Positions 49,994 to 59,306 are shown, numbered from the stretch's first letter. The stretch: 64,000 nt of DNA from Paracidovorax wautersii (GCF_900113035.1 NZ_FONX01000009.1:62001-126000), one strand, 5' to 3'. Notes: a model not told the origin generated them from the sequence alone. Numbers and translations: made by a program.

Positions 49994-51841
49994 TCAGGCT
50001 GCGGTGGGCGCGGCTTCGGCCGGATGGCGGGCGGCATTGCCGGCGGCCTTGAAGGGCTCCAGGCCGATGCGGCGCACGGTGTCGATGAAATGCTCGTGGC
50101 GCGGGCCGCTGGCGGCGTCTTCGGCCACGGTCTGGCGGTGCTCGCGGTAGGTCGCCAGCAGCGCCTCGATCACGCCGGGCACCTCAGAGGCGCTGAACGA
50201 CGGGCCGATGACCTTGCCCGGCTGGGCGGGGCCCGAGAGGTCGGAGCCGTCGGCGCCGCCCAGCGTGATCTGGTACCACTCCTTGCCGTCCTTATCGACG
50301 CCCAGGATGCCGATGTGGCCGCTGTGGTGGTGGCCGCAGCTGTTGATGCAGCCGCTGATGTGCAGGTCGATCTCGCCCAGGTCCCAGAGCTCGTCCAGGT
50401 CCTGGTAGCGCTCGGTGATGGCTTCGGCGATGGGCAGCGAACGCGCGTTGGCCAGCGAGCAGAAGTCGCCGCCCGGGCAGGCGATCATGTCGGTCAAGAG
50501 GCCGATGTTGGGCTGGGCCAGGCCCAGCGCCTTGGCGGCCTTGTAGAGGGCGGGCAGCTGGTCGCGGCGCACCCAGGGCAGCACCAGGTTCTGCTCGTGC
50601 GTCACGCGCAGCTCGCCGGCCGAGAAGCGGTCGGCCAGGTCGGCGGCGGCATCCATCTGGTCGCCGGTGGCGTCGCCGGGCGCATAGCCCAGGCGCTTGA
50701 ACGACAGCACGACGGCGCGCAGCTGCGGCAGGCGGTGCGGCAGCACGTTGCTTTGCAGCCAGCGGCCGAAGTTGCGGTCTTCTTCGCCGGCCGCGCGCAG
50801 CAGGGCCAGGGTTTCGGCCTCGGCGTCGGCGAGGGAGAGGTCGAGCGCCGGGTCCTGGAAGTTGGATGCCACGCGGTCGTACTCGGCCTGGGTGATGGTG
50901 TGCGGGCCGCCTTCGACCTCGACGATCTGGCGGAATTCCTCATCGACCTGGTCGATGAAGGTCTGGCCCTCGGCCTTCACCAGGATCTTGATGCGCGCCT
51001 TCCAGGCGTTGTCGCGCCGGCCGTAGCGGTTATAGACGCGGATCACCGCCTCCAGGTAGTTCATGAGGTGGTTCCAGGGCAGGAACTCGCGCAGCACCGG
51101 GCTGATGGTGGGCGTGCGGCCCATGCCGCCGCCCACGCGCACCTTGAAGCCCAGCTCGCCAGCCTCGTTCTTGAGCAGCTGCAGGCCCACGTCGTACCAG
51201 CCCAGGGCGGCGCGGTCTTCGCGGGCGCCGCTCAGCGACACCTTGAACTTGCGCGGCAGGAAGGCGAATTCGGGGTGCAGCGTGCTCCACTGGCGCAGGA
51301 TCTCGGCGAAGGGGCGCGGGTCGGCGATCTCGTCGGCGGCGATGCCGGCCAGCGCGTCGCTGTTGATGTTGCGGATGCAGTTGCCGCTGGTCTGGATGCC
51401 GTGCATCTGCACGCTGGCCAGCAGGTCCATCACGTCGGCGCTCTTGTCCAGCGGAATCCAGTTGAACTGCACGTTGGTGCGGGTGGTGAAGTGGCCGTAG
51501 CCGTACTTCAGCCGGGTGCCGATGCGGCGGCCGTCGGCCAGGGCGATGTCGCCCAGCTTTTCCTGCGCGGCCTGGGCCTCGGCCAGCAGGGCGGCGTCGG
51601 GCTGGTCGTATTCGCGGGCCACGCGGGCCAGCGTGCGCAGCTGGGTGCTGGAGATCTCGCCGTAGGGCACGGCCACGCGCAGCATGGGCGCGTAGCGCTG
51701 TACGTACCAGCCGTTCTGCAGGCGCAGCGGCTTGAAGTCATCGCCCGTGAGCGTGCCGGCCTGGTAGCGCTCCAGCTGGTCGCGGTATTGCTCCGCGCGC
51801 AGGCGGATGAACTGTTTGTCGAATTCTGTGTATTGGTACAT
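49994..51841 (-). CDS. cysI: Sulfite reductase, hemoprotein (beta) subunit
   Basis: 615-aa siroheme/[4Fe-4S] reductase. Cluster and siroheme ligands are visible in MIACPGGDFCSLANARS and HISGCINSCGHHHSGHIG (two Cys in each motif). The duplicated ferredoxin-like halves start MYQYTEFDKQF and include RTNVQFNWI, SGNCIRNI and GGGMGRTP. It reduces sulfite to sulfide. No cysJ flavoprotein is present, so electrons may come from ferredoxin (fdxA and FNR are at 45.5-47.1 kb). First gene of the cysI-DUF934-cysD-cysN run, preceded by the TauE exporter gene. Confidence 0.95.
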   Translation of the reverse strand: MYQYTEFDKQFIRLRAEQYRDQLERYQAGTLTGDDFKPLRLQNGWYVQRYAPMLRVAVPYGEISSTQLRTLARVAREYDQPDAALLAEAQAAQEKLGDIALADGRRIGTRLKYGYGHFTTRTNVQFNWIPLDKSADVMDLLASVQMHGIQTSGNCIRNINSDALAGIAADEIADPRPFAEILRQWSTLHPEFAFLPRKFKVSLSGAREDRAALGWYDVGLQLLKNEAGELGFKVRVGGGMGRTPTISPVLREFLPWNHLMNYLEAVIRVYNRYGRRDNAWKARIKILVKAEGQTFIDQVDEEFRQIVEVEGGPHTITQAEYDRVASNFQDPALDLSLADAEAETLALLRAAGEEDRNFGRWLQSNVLPHRLPQLRAVVLSFKRLGYAPGDATGDQMDAAADLADRFSAGELRVTHEQNLVLPWVRRDQLPALYKAAKALGLAQPNIGLLTDMIACPGGDFCSLANARSLPIAEAITERYQDLDELWDLGEIDLHISGCINSCGHHHSGHIGILGVDKDGKEWYQITLGGADGSDLSGPAQPGKVIGPSFSASEVPGVIEALLATYREHRQTVAEDAASGPRHEHFIDTVRRIGLEPFKAAGNAARHPAEAAPTAA

Positions 51842-51870
51842 GGTGGGGTTGCGCTTTTCGTGTGGCGCGC

Positions 51871-52677
51871 TCAGATCAGAACCAGTTTGGCGCCCGCCCA
51901 GGCGAGCAGCACGGAGAGGGCGGAGCGGATGAGCCGCTCGGGCGCCCGGGAAACGAGGCGCGAGCCGAGCCAGATGCCCGGCAGCGAGCCAGCCAGCAAT
52001 TGGAGCAGAAGCGGCCAGTCCACGGAGCCGAGCGAGGCATGCCCCAGCCCGGCGACCAGCGTGAGCGGCACGGCGTAGGCAATGTCGGCAGCGATGATGC
52101 GCGGCAGCGGCAGCAGCGGAAAGACCATCAGCAGCACGGTGACGCCGATGGCGCCTGCGCCCACCGAGGTGAAGGTGACCAGCGTGCCGATGACCGCGCC
52201 CAGCAGCACGGGCAGGCTCCAGTGGCGGGGGCGCGTGGCGTCGGCCTCGCTCACGCCGTCCCGCGCGGCGCGTTCGGCCGCGGCCCGGGCGGGCGAGAAG
52301 GCGATGGCCTTGTAGAGCGTGGCGGCGGCCGTGAGCAGCAGGGCCACGCCCAGCGTGGTGGTCATGACCTGCTGGGCCACGTGGCTGGCCGGGCCCATGC
52401 GTTCGAGCGCCCAGAGCGCCAGCAGCGCGGCCGGGATGCTGCCCGAGCAGAGCAGGCCCACCACGCGCCAGGGCACCAGGCGCTGGCGGGCCAGGCTCAC
52501 CGTGCCGCCCATCTTGGTGAAGGCGGCGAACAGCAGGTCGGTGCCCACGGCCATGTGCGGCTTCACGCCGAAGAAGAAGATCAGCAGCGGCGTCATCAGC
52601 GAGCCGCCTCCCACGCCGGTCAAGCCGACGATCAAACCGACCGCGAATCCCGCGAAAACGAACGCCAAGTCATGCAT
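51871..52677 (-). CDS. TauE/SafE-family sulfite/anion exporter
   Basis: 268-aa membrane protein with about seven to eight helices and the family duplications: FAVGLIVGLTGVGGGSLMTPLLIFFFGV near the N-terminus and GTLVTFTSVGAGAIGVTVLLMV in the second half. These permeases export sulfite, sulfonates or related anions. Position immediately upstream of cysI, in the same orientation with a 29-bp gap, fits protection from sulfite during assimilation. The 190 bp before it are AT-rich and should hold the operon promoter. Confidence 0.93.
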   Translation of the reverse strand: MHDLAFVFAGFAVGLIVGLTGVGGGSLMTPLLIFFFGVKPHMAVGTDLLFAAFTKMGGTVSLARQRLVPWRVVGLLCSGSIPAALLALWALERMGPASHVAQQVMTTTLGVALLLTAAATLYKAIAFSPARAAAERAARDGVSEADATRPRHWSLPVLLGAVIGTLVTFTSVGAGAIGVTVLLMVFPLLPLPRIIAADIAYAVPLTLVAGLGHASLGSVDWPLLLQLLAGSLPGIWLGSRLVSRAPERLIRSALSVLLAWAGAKLVLI

Positions 52678-52870
52678 GGGGCGTGACTTTAGGCAATTGT
52701 CTTATGGTTTCAAACTATTGTTTGCTCCTTCATGTATATCGTTATGTGTATATGAATTCGGCCTCAGGCACCGCTGCGGCGAGGATGCTGGCCGCCCGGC
52801 GCAACAGGGGCCGGCGCTTGGCGTATCGTTGCGCGCGCGCTCTGCCGCGCCCGCTGCTGCTTCCCGCCCC

Positions 52871-54115
52871 ATGACCGACACCTCCCAGCCCCATTCCCCA
52901 CCCCCGGCCGCCGCCCCTGCCGGCGCAGAAACCTTCTCCTGGCGGCGCATCGCGCTGCCGGCCTTCGGGCCCTCGCTGCTCTTCGGGCTGGGCGAAGGCG
53001 CCATCCTGCCGATCGTGCCGCTGCTGGCCCGGGAGCTGGGGGCCTCGGTGTCGATGGCGGCCTTCGTGGTCACGCTGATCGGGCTGGGCTCGCTGCTGAA
53101 CAACATCCCCGCCTCGGTCATCACCATCCGCTGGGGCGAGCGCTGGGCCATCATCGCCGCGGGCCTCTGGAGCGCGCTGGGCATGCTGCTCGCCGTGCTG
53201 CTGCCCGGCGTGGTGCCGCTGGCGGTCGGCTGCTGCATGGTGGGCATGTCGCAGGCCATCTACAGCCTGGCCCGGCAGAGCTACCTGACCGAGGCCGTGC
53301 CGGCGGCCTACCGCGCCCGGGCCCTCTCCACGCTGGGCGGGGTGATGCGCATCGGCATGTTCATCGGGCCCTTCCTTTCCGCCGCGGCGGTGCATGCCTT
53401 CGGGCTCAAGGCCGCCTTCGTGGTCGGCATCTCCGGGGTGCTGGCCGCTGCGGCGGTGGGCGCCCGGCTGCCGGACCTGGTAGCGCCGCCGCGTCCCGAG
53501 GGCGCGGCCCCCCCGGCGCCCGTCAGCCTGCGCACCATCGTGGCCGACCACCGCCGGGTGTTCCTGACCCTGGGGCTGGGCGTGGCACTGGTGAGCGCGG
53601 TGCGCGCCTCGCGCCAGGCGGTGATCCCGCTCTGGGCGGACCATCTGCTGCTGGCGCCCGCGGTCACGTCGCTGATCTACGGCATCGCGGGCGGCATCGA
53701 GATGCTGCTCTTCTACCCGGCCGGCCGGGTGATGGACCTCAAGGGCCGCCGCTGGGTGGCCGTGCCGTCGATGGCCATCATCGGCGTGGCGCTGCTGCTC
53801 ATGCCGTTCACGACCGGCTACGCCACCCTGCTGATCGCGGCGACGGCCATCGGCTTCGGCAACGGCATCGGCTCAGGGCTGATCATGACCCTGGGCGCGG
53901 ATTTCTCGCCCAGCCATGGGCGCCAGTACTTCCTGGCTGTCTGGCGCTTCCTGTCGGACCTGGGCGGCGCCTGCGGGCCGGCGCTGCTGTCGGCCCTGAT
54001 CGCCACTGCATCGCTGGCCGGCGGCATTGCCGTCACCGGGCTGCTGTCGCTGGCGGCGGCGGGGCTGCTGGGGTGGTGGATTCCTGCGGGGAAGGCACAT
54101 AGGATTCGTCCATGA
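52871..54115 (+). CDS. Major facilitator superfamily transporter
   Basis: 414-aa permease with 12 predicted helices. The characteristic MFS loop 2-3 motif is degenerate (ITIRWGERWAIIAAGL). Other helices include LPAFGPSLLFGLGEGAILPIVPLL, GGVMRIGMFIGPFLSAAAV, YGIAGGIEMLLFYPAGRVMDLKGRR and AIGFGNGIGSGLIMTLGADFSP. Resembles sugar or drug-efflux type transporters; no ligand can be assigned. ATG 52871 (MTDTSQPHSPPPAAAPAG) has a non-conserved Pro-rich start. Its stop overlaps the next gene (ATGA). Confidence 0.9.
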   Translation: MTDTSQPHSPPPAAAPAGAETFSWRRIALPAFGPSLLFGLGEGAILPIVPLLARELGASVSMAAFVVTLIGLGSLLNNIPASVITIRWGERWAIIAAGLWSALGMLLAVLLPGVVPLAVGCCMVGMSQAIYSLARQSYLTEAVPAAYRARALSTLGGVMRIGMFIGPFLSAAAVHAFGLKAAFVVGISGVLAAAAVGARLPDLVAPPRPEGAAPPAPVSLRTIVADHRRVFLTLGLGVALVSAVRASRQAVIPLWADHLLLAPAVTSLIYGIAGGIEMLLFYPAGRVMDLKGRRWVAVPSMAIIGVALLLMPFTTGYATLLIAATAIGFGNGIGSGLIMTLGADFSPSHGRQYFLAVWRFLSDLGGACGPALLSALIATASLAGGIAVTGLLSLAAAGLLGWWIPAGKAHRIRP

Positions 54116-54723
54116 CGGTGCTGCCCTGTTTGCGGGAGGCCGAGTCGCCGCGCCGGCATTTGCATACCTCGCGGCTCATGATGAATGCGTCAGCGCCTGC
54201 GCTGGCCGAGGCTGTGATCGACTATCAGCGGCGCAATGCAGGTCACTTTGCTCCGTGGGACCCGGTGCGTCCCGCAGGCTATTGGGAGCTTGAACCCACG
54301 CGGGCCCGGCTGGCAGAAGAGGAGGTGGCTTTCAGCGCCGGCACGGCTTGGCACTACTGGATCCAGCCGGTCGATCAGCCGGTCGATCAGCCGGGTCGCA
54401 TAGTCGGACATTGCGCCTTGTCGAGCGTGGCGCGTGGCGTCTTCCAAAACGCAATGCTGGGCTACGGGCTGGACCACGCGCTGGTCGGAGGCGGCTGGAT
54501 GCAGGAAGCGATTCGATGCCTGCTTGACGAGGTGTTCGGACCAGTCGTCTCGCTGCATCGCGTGCAGGCATCGGTCCGTCCTGAGAACGAACGCAGCCGC
54601 CGGGTGTTGGAACGGCTTGGGTTCCGGCGTGAAGGTTTCAGCCCATGCTATTTATACATCGCAGGTGCTTGGCGGGACCACGAAACGTTTGCTTTACTCA
54701 ACCCGTTCTGGGACAGGCATTAG
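54112..54723 (+). CDS. GNAT-family N-acetyltransferase (RimJ-like)
   Basis: 203-aa acetyltransferase of the ribosomal-protein-alanine type. The acetyl-CoA-binding region shows LGYGLDHALVGGGWMQEAIRCLLDEVFG and the RimJ/RimL-typical HRVQASVRPENERSRRVLERLGFRREG, ending with YLYIAGAWRDHETFALL. A short 12-bp DNA repeat (54367-54390) encodes QPVDQPVDQPG between strands, an unusual insertion. GC is below that of neighbours. Start overlaps the MFS stop by 4 bp, implying cotranscription. Substrate unknown. Confidence 0.9.
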   Translation: MTVLPCLREAESPRRHLHTSRLMMNASAPALAEAVIDYQRRNAGHFAPWDPVRPAGYWELEPTRARLAEEEVAFSAGTAWHYWIQPVDQPVDQPGRIVGHCALSSVARGVFQNAMLGYGLDHALVGGGWMQEAIRCLLDEVFGPVVSLHRVQASVRPENERSRRVLERLGFRREGFSPCYLYIAGAWRDHETFALLNPFWDRH

Positions 54724-54768
54724 AGGTCAGCCGGCTGAGGTTTCGCCTTGTAGCGGGTCGCCCACTTT

Positions 54769-56685
54769 TCAGGCGCCGGGTAGCCGCTCGGTCCCCAGCG
54801 CCCGGGCCAGGCGCACGTCCACGGGCAGGGGCTCGCCGGACAGGCGGGCGGCCAGCAGCTCGCCGCAGAGCTGCGACAGCGTGAGGCCGCGCGCGCCCAT
54901 GGCGGCGCAGACCCAGAGGCCGGGCTGGTTCGTAGGGTCCACCGGCCCCACGAAGGGCAGTCGGTCGGGCGCGGTGCAGCGCACGGCGGCCCAGTGGCGG
55001 GGCGTGGCGCCGGGGCCTGCGATGGCGGGCGCGAGTCCGGCTGCCAGCGCGGGCAGGAGCTGCTCCAGTTTGGCGGCGTTGACCGCATGGGCCTCGGCCT
55101 GCTCGGCGGGCGTGGGCGGCAGCTGCGTTGCGCCGCGCTCGAAGGTCGAGCCCATGATCCAGGGGGCCTCGGCGTTCGGGCCGGCCTGCGGCACCAGATT
55201 GCCGTGGCCGTTGACGGGGAAAGGGGGCCAGACGGCCGCAGGGCCTGGCTGCGGGCTCTCGGCGCGCAGGCCCCAGCTCACCTGCCCGCGCAGCGCGTTC
55301 AGCGGGTAGCGCGCGGGCAGCCAGGGGCGGCTGTCGTAGCCGGCGGCGATGACGACATGGGCGGCTTCGGCCAGCACCGCGCCGTCCGCATCCAGGGCCT
55401 GCCAGCGGGTGCTGCCGTCGGCGGCGGTGATGCGCTCCAGGCGGGCGACGGTGCTCTCGCCCTGCCACTGGATCGCGGGGTTGTCCAGCAGGGCCCGCAC
55501 CAGCCGGCCGGGCCGCAGCCAGCCGGCGCGCGCATGCCAGCAGGCCACGGTGGCGGGCGGCAGGCCGGCGGCTTCGAGGGCGGCGGCATCGGCCGGGCGG
55601 CTCCATTGCGCGCCGGGGCCGGCATGCCATTCGGCGGGCAGGCGCAGCTTGCCGTCCAGCTCGCGTTCCAGCACGCCGCAGGCGCTCCAGTCTTCGCCTT
55701 CGATCAAGGGCGCCGCCGCCAGCGCCTGCAGCGAGGCCCGCACGCCGCTGCGCGACAGGCGCGAGAGCACGTTGTCGTCGGGCGAGACGTGCGGCGCGAA
55801 CACGCCGGCCGGCAGGCCCGAGGCGCCGGCGGCCGGCTCCGCGCCCCGGTCGAGCACCTGCACCTGCCAGCCGCGCCGGGCCAGGCTGGCGGCCACGGCG
55901 GCCCCCGAAAGGCCGCTGCCGATGACCAGGCAGTCGGCGGGCTGCGACACGGGGGGGGCGATCGCGGCCTGTGGCGGGGCCGTGCGCGGCTCCCAGGCCG
56001 GGTCGAACGTGGCCTGCAGGTTGTCGCGCTTGGGCGGCGCGCCCGGCACCTTGCGCACGATGAAGCCGCATTGCGCAAGCGCATCGCGCACCGGGCGCGA
56101 GATGGTCCAGGTGGCCAGCCGGGTGCCGCGCCGGCAGCAGCGGGCCACGGCCTTGAGCATCTGCGCGTCCCACATGCCGGGGTTGCGCTGGGGGCTGAAG
56201 CCGTCCAGATAGATGCTGTCGGCCTGCAGCATCTGCTGGCGCAGCATGGCCTGGGCGTCGCCCACGTAGAGCGTGAGCAGCACGCGGCCGTCCTCGAACG
56301 CCAGCCGGTGCACGCCCGGCAGCAGCCCCCACCACTGGGCGTGCAGCTGGCGCGCCAGGGGCAGCAGGTCGGGGTGGCTGTCGGCGGCGCGCAGCAGATC
56401 CTGAGCGCTCACGGGCCAGGCCTCGCACGAGACGAAGTGCAGCAGCCGGCAACGCGCCGGATCGGCCCGCCAGGCAGCCCAGGTCACGAGGAAGTTGAGG
56501 CCGAAGCCGAAGCCCGTCTCCAGGATGCGCCACTGCGGCTGGCCGGCCCAGGCTTCGGGCAGGCCGCAGCCCTGGAAGAACGTGGTGCGCGCCTGCGTCA
56601 GGCCGCCGTCTTCGCTGTGGTAGCGGTCGCCGAAGCGCGGGCTGTAGGGCGTGCCGTCAGGCATCCATTCGATGGGTTCGGACAT
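54769..56685 (-). CDS. mnmC: tRNA 5-methylaminomethyl-2-thiouridine biosynthesis bifunctional protein
   Basis: 638-aa bifunctional enzyme finishing the mnm5s2U modification at tRNA wobble position 34. The N-terminal methyltransferase domain (1-235) has ETGFGFGLNFLVTW and DSIYLDGFSPQRNPGMWDAQML. The C-terminal FAD-dependent demodification oxidoreductase (about 255-638) begins LVIGSGLSGAAVAASLARRG, with GAEPAAGASGLPAGVFAPHVSPDDN and the GARGLT motif near the end. Length is standard. Independent gene, convergent with the GNAT gene. Confidence 0.95.
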   Translation of the reverse strand: MSEPIEWMPDGTPYSPRFGDRYHSEDGGLTQARTTFFQGCGLPEAWAGQPQWRILETGFGFGLNFLVTWAAWRADPARCRLLHFVSCEAWPVSAQDLLRAADSHPDLLPLARQLHAQWWGLLPGVHRLAFEDGRVLLTLYVGDAQAMLRQQMLQADSIYLDGFSPQRNPGMWDAQMLKAVARCCRRGTRLATWTISRPVRDALAQCGFIVRKVPGAPPKRDNLQATFDPAWEPRTAPPQAAIAPPVSQPADCLVIGSGLSGAAVAASLARRGWQVQVLDRGAEPAAGASGLPAGVFAPHVSPDDNVLSRLSRSGVRASLQALAAAPLIEGEDWSACGVLERELDGKLRLPAEWHAGPGAQWSRPADAAALEAAGLPPATVACWHARAGWLRPGRLVRALLDNPAIQWQGESTVARLERITAADGSTRWQALDADGAVLAEAAHVVIAAGYDSRPWLPARYPLNALRGQVSWGLRAESPQPGPAAVWPPFPVNGHGNLVPQAGPNAEAPWIMGSTFERGATQLPPTPAEQAEAHAVNAAKLEQLLPALAAGLAPAIAGPGATPRHWAAVRCTAPDRLPFVGPVDPTNQPGLWVCAAMGARGLTLSQLCGELLAARLSGEPLPVDVRLARALGTERLPGA

Positions 56686-56703
56686 GGGGCGGTGGGGCTG
56701 GGG

Positions 56704-57372
56704 TTAGTCTTCCCAGCGCTGCTGGTACGAGAACACGGGCAGGCGCCACTGGAAGCGGATGGCCGCCATGCGCAGCGCCAGGCCTGTAGCGAAGCACACG
56801 GCGGTGCTGACGTTGTAGTCCACGTCCAGCGCGCTCAGGCCCAGGAACAGCAGGCACACGGTGAGCGAGACGCTGGCGTAGAGCTCGCGCCGGAACACCA
56901 CCGGCACCTGGTTGCAGAGCACGTCGCGCAGGATGCCGCCGCTGATGCCGGTCAGCATGCCAGACAGGACGACCACCACGGGCGGGTAGTTCAGTTCCAG
57001 CGCCACGCTGCAGCCGATGAGCGAGAACGCGATCAGGCCCATGGCGTCGAGCAGCAGGAAGACCCGCTTCAGATGGTGCATGTAGCGCGCCACCAGCGTG
57101 GTCAGCAGGCCGGCGGAGATCACCAGATAGACGTATTCGGGGTGCTGCGTCCAGCCGATGGGGTAGTGGCCCAGCACCATGTCGCGGATGGTGCCGCCGC
57201 CCAGCGCGGTGACGAAGGCGATCACCGCCACGCCGAAGATGTCCATGTCGCGCTGGCCTGCCACCAGCGCGCCCGACATGGCTTCGGCCGTGATGGCCAC
57301 GAGGTAGATCGCCAGGATGACGGAGAACTGCGACGCCTGGAAGGAGTCGAGCAGGGAAACGGAAGGGAGCAC
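56704..57372 (-). CDS. Trimeric intracellular cation channel (TRIC/UPF0126) family protein
   Basis: 222-aa membrane protein with seven helices in the TRIC/UPF0126 repeat: FGVAVIAFVTALGGGTIRDMVLGHYPIGW and, in the second half, VLSGMLTGISGGILRDVLCNQVPVVFRRELYAS. Both GG-G-RD motifs are intact. Bacterial members conduct monovalent cations as trimers. I take a GTG at 57370-57372 (VLPSVSLLDSFQASQF) because upstream frame sequence is unlike the family; the true start is uncertain. It lies 18 bp downstream of mnmC's start, on the same strand. Confidence 0.85.
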   Translation of the reverse strand: MLPSVSLLDSFQASQFSVILAIYLVAITAEAMSGALVAGQRDMDIFGVAVIAFVTALGGGTIRDMVLGHYPIGWTQHPEYVYLVISAGLLTTLVARYMHHLKRVFLLLDAMGLIAFSLIGCSVALELNYPPVVVVLSGMLTGISGGILRDVLCNQVPVVFRRELYASVSLTVCLLFLGLSALDVDYNVSTAVCFATGLALRMAAIRFQWRLPVFSYQQRWED

Positions 57373-57476
57373 GGCGTTGGAAATGTTTCGGGTGGCAGCC
57401 GCTGCGCGCTGCCGGTGGCGGCAGGTGCGAAGGGGCTTCAATGCGGGGCGCGCATTGTAGGCGCGGCCCCAAGGCA

Positions 57477-57502
57477 AACGCCCCCGGCAGGGCGGGGGCG
57501 TT
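57477..57502. terminator. GC-rich hairpin, possible terminator
   Basis: AACGCCCCCG-GCAGGG-CGGGGGCGTT, a perfect 10-bp stem without a long T tract, between the TRIC gene start and the tandem repeats. Confidence 0.5.
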
Positions 57503-57550
57503 CAGGAAGAGAGAGCGAGAGAGCGTCAGGTGCCGGGATGGGCCCGGCCC

Positions 57551-57776
57551 GTCGCGGCGTCTGCGCCGCCGCCAAAGAAGTGGTTTGGGTGAAACCACTT
57601 CTGGCAGCGCTGCACTGCGTTATGCGCTGGGCGGGACGCAAGCCCGCCGCGGCGTCTGCGCCGCCGCCGAAGAAGTGGTTTGGGTGAAACCACTTCTGGC
57701 AGCGCTGCACTGCGTTACGCGCTGGGCGGGACGTAGCCCGCCGCGGCGTCTGCGCCGCCGCCGAAGAAGTGGTTTT
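57551..57776 (+). repeat. Tandem ~95-bp repeat (2.4 copies) running into the end of yggX
   Basis: The unit beginning CGCGGCGTCTGCGCCGCCGCC recurs at 57553, 57648 and 57742 (periods 95 and 94 bp) with very few differences. Each full copy carries a perfect 11-bp hairpin AGAAGTGGTTT-GGGTG-AAACCACTTCT. The third, partial copy is the 3' end of the yggX coding region, so the gene's tail has been duplicated downstream. It fills the 342-bp space between yggX and the TRIC gene. Confidence 0.85.
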
Positions 57777-57987
57777 CCATCTGTCTTGCGAGGTATTGGC
57801 GGGCGCGGGCGTCGGCCAGGTTCAGGCGGTTTTCATTCACCAGCATGGTCTGGTGCTTGAGCCAGTCGGCCCAGGCTTGCTTGCTCACGTTCTCGTAGAT
57901 GCGCTTGCCCAGATCGCCGGGGTAGGGCGGGAAGTCGAGGCCTTCGGCTTCCTTGCCGAGCTTGATGCATTGAACGGTACGTGCCAT
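57715..57987 (-). CDS. yggX: Fe(2+)-trafficking / oxidative damage protection protein YggX
   Basis: 90-aa member of the YggX family, small cytoplasmic proteins that protect labile Fe-S clusters and take part in iron handling. Recognisable segments are [39 protein letters not shown] (conserved Cys near residue 7) and [22 protein letters not shown]. The C-terminal [18 protein letters not shown] lies inside a tandem DNA repeat whose other copies follow downstream, and is longer and less conserved than usual. Not in an operon. Confidence 0.95.
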   Translation of the reverse strand: MARTVQCIKLGKEAEGLDFPPYPGDLGKRIYENVSKQAWADWLKHQTMLVNENRLNLADARARQYLARQMENHFFGGGADAAAGYVPPSA

Positions 57988-58031
57988 GGATGAATTGTCC
58001 TGTGCGGGTCTGAATAGATGTTTTAGATATA

Positions 58032-58062
58032 AAAAACTGAAATTTCAGTAGTTCCAGTTTTT
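58032..58062. promoter_or_regulatory. AT-rich inverted repeats upstream of the sulfate-binding gene
   Basis: CTGAAATTTCAG (58037-58048, perfect palindrome) nested in AAAAACTG...CAGTTTTT (58032-58062). Stands out from its GC-rich surroundings, 71-101 bp before the start codon. A LysR-type regulator such as CysB or Cbl would be a fair candidate (inference). Confidence 0.55.
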
Positions 58063-58132
58063 AAGAGGCTCTTCAAGAATGCGTGGCATCGGCGATGTGC
58101 GCCGATTTCCACAGACGACCAGAAAGCCTCTC

Positions 58133-59155
58133 ATGAACGTGCGCCGCGACTTTATCAAGTTTCCCTTTGCCGCAGCCCTGGCCGCCGGCTTGTCCATGAC
58201 GGCATTGCCGTCGCTGGCCCAGCCCGTGCAGTTCCTCAACGTCTCCTACGACCCGACGCGCGAGCTGTACGTGGAATACAACCAGGCCTTCGGCAAGTAC
58301 TGGAAGGCCAAGACCGGCCAGGACGTGCAGTTCAAGCAGTCGCACGGCGGCTCGGGCAAGCAGGCGCGCTCGATCATCGACGGCATCGACGCCGACGTGG
58401 CCACGCTGGCGCTGGGCGGCGACATCGACGCGCTGGTGGCGCACGGCCTGGTCAAGCCCGACTGGCAAAAGCGCCTGCCGCACAACTCGGCGCCCTACAA
58501 CTCCACCATCGTCTTCCTGGTGAAGAAGGGCAATCCCAAGGGCCTGAAGGACTGGGACGACCTCATCAAGCCCGGCGTGCAGGTCATCACGCCCAACCCC
58601 AAGACCTCGGGCGGCGCGCGCTGGAACTACCTCGCGGCCTGGGAATACGCCAAGCGCAAGTATGGCGGCGACGACAAGGCCAAGGACTTCGTGGGCAAGC
58701 TCTACCGGAACGTGCCGGTGCTCGATACCGGCGCGCGCGGCTCCACCATCACCTTCGTGCAGCGCGGCGTGGGCGACGTGCTGCTGGCCTGGGAGAACGA
58801 GGCTTTCCTCGCGCTCAAGGAATTCGGCCCCGAGAAGTTCGAGATCGTCGTGCCTTCGCTCTCCATCCTGGCCGAGCCCTCCGTCACGGTGGTGGACAAG
58901 GTCGTGGACAAGAAGGGCACGCGCGCCCTGGCCGAGGAATACCTGAAGTACCTGTATTCCGATGAAGGCCAGGACATCGCCGGCAAGAATTTCTACCGCC
59001 CGACGGGCGACAAGGCCAAGGCGAAGTACGACAAGCAATTCCCCAAGCTGACGCTGGTGACCATCGACCAGGCCTTCGGCGGCTGGGCCAAGGCCGACAA
59101 GGCGCACTTCGCCGACGGCGGCAGCTTCGACCAGATCTACACCAACCGCAAGTAA
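58133..59155 (+). CDS. sbp: Sulfate ABC transporter, periplasmic substrate-binding protein
   Basis: 340-aa periplasmic sulfate/thiosulfate-binding protein. Signal peptide [22 protein letters not shown]...SLAQ, then [52 protein letters not shown] and [19 protein letters not shown], the ligand-loop motifs of Sbp/CysP. The permease and ATPase genes (cysTWA) are not adjacent; an ssu operon follows instead. An AT-rich palindromic region precedes it. ATG 58133 is chosen as the signal-peptide start. Confidence 0.95.
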   Translation: MNVRRDFIKFPFAAALAAGLSMTALPSLAQPVQFLNVSYDPTRELYVEYNQAFGKYWKAKTGQDVQFKQSHGGSGKQARSIIDGIDADVATLALGGDIDALVAHGLVKPDWQKRLPHNSAPYNSTIVFLVKKGNPKGLKDWDDLIKPGVQVITPNPKTSGGARWNYLAAWEYAKRKYGGDDKAKDFVGKLYRNVPVLDTGARGSTITFVQRGVGDVLLAWENEAFLALKEFGPEKFEIVVPSLSILAEPSVTVVDKVVDKKGTRALAEEYLKYLYSDEGQDIAGKNFYRPTGDKAKAKYDKQFPKLTLVTIDQAFGGWAKADKAHFADGGSFDQIYTNRK

Positions 59156-59209
59156 GCCGGGCCCAGGTCTGAAAGCACTCCCCTGAACCACCTCAACCGA
59201 GCCCAGCCC

Positions 59210-59296
59210 ATGACTGCATTGCGCACTACAGACCGCTTCGGCATCGGACGCGCCGGATGGCTCGGCCGGCCGGGGCGATGTCGCCGCGCCGACTGA
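59210..59296 (+). CDS. Possible 28-aa leader peptide of the ssu operon
   Basis: Short frame starting ATG at 59210 and ending TGA at 59294-59296: Arg/Gly-rich, with one Cys near the end (GRCRRAD). It lies 11 bp before a strong hairpin and about 200 bp upstream of ssuA, the layout of a translation-sensing leader. No clear ribosome-binding site is visible, and the coding evidence is weak. Confidence 0.3.
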   Translation: MTALRTTDRFGIGRAGWLGRPGRCRRAD

Positions 59297-59306
59297 CCGC
59301 CTGAAG

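Noticed and set aside
57438-57710. 90-aa minus-strand frame in the tandem repeats
   Set aside because: Its sequence merely repeats the translated 95-bp units with no start context; treated as repeat DNA.
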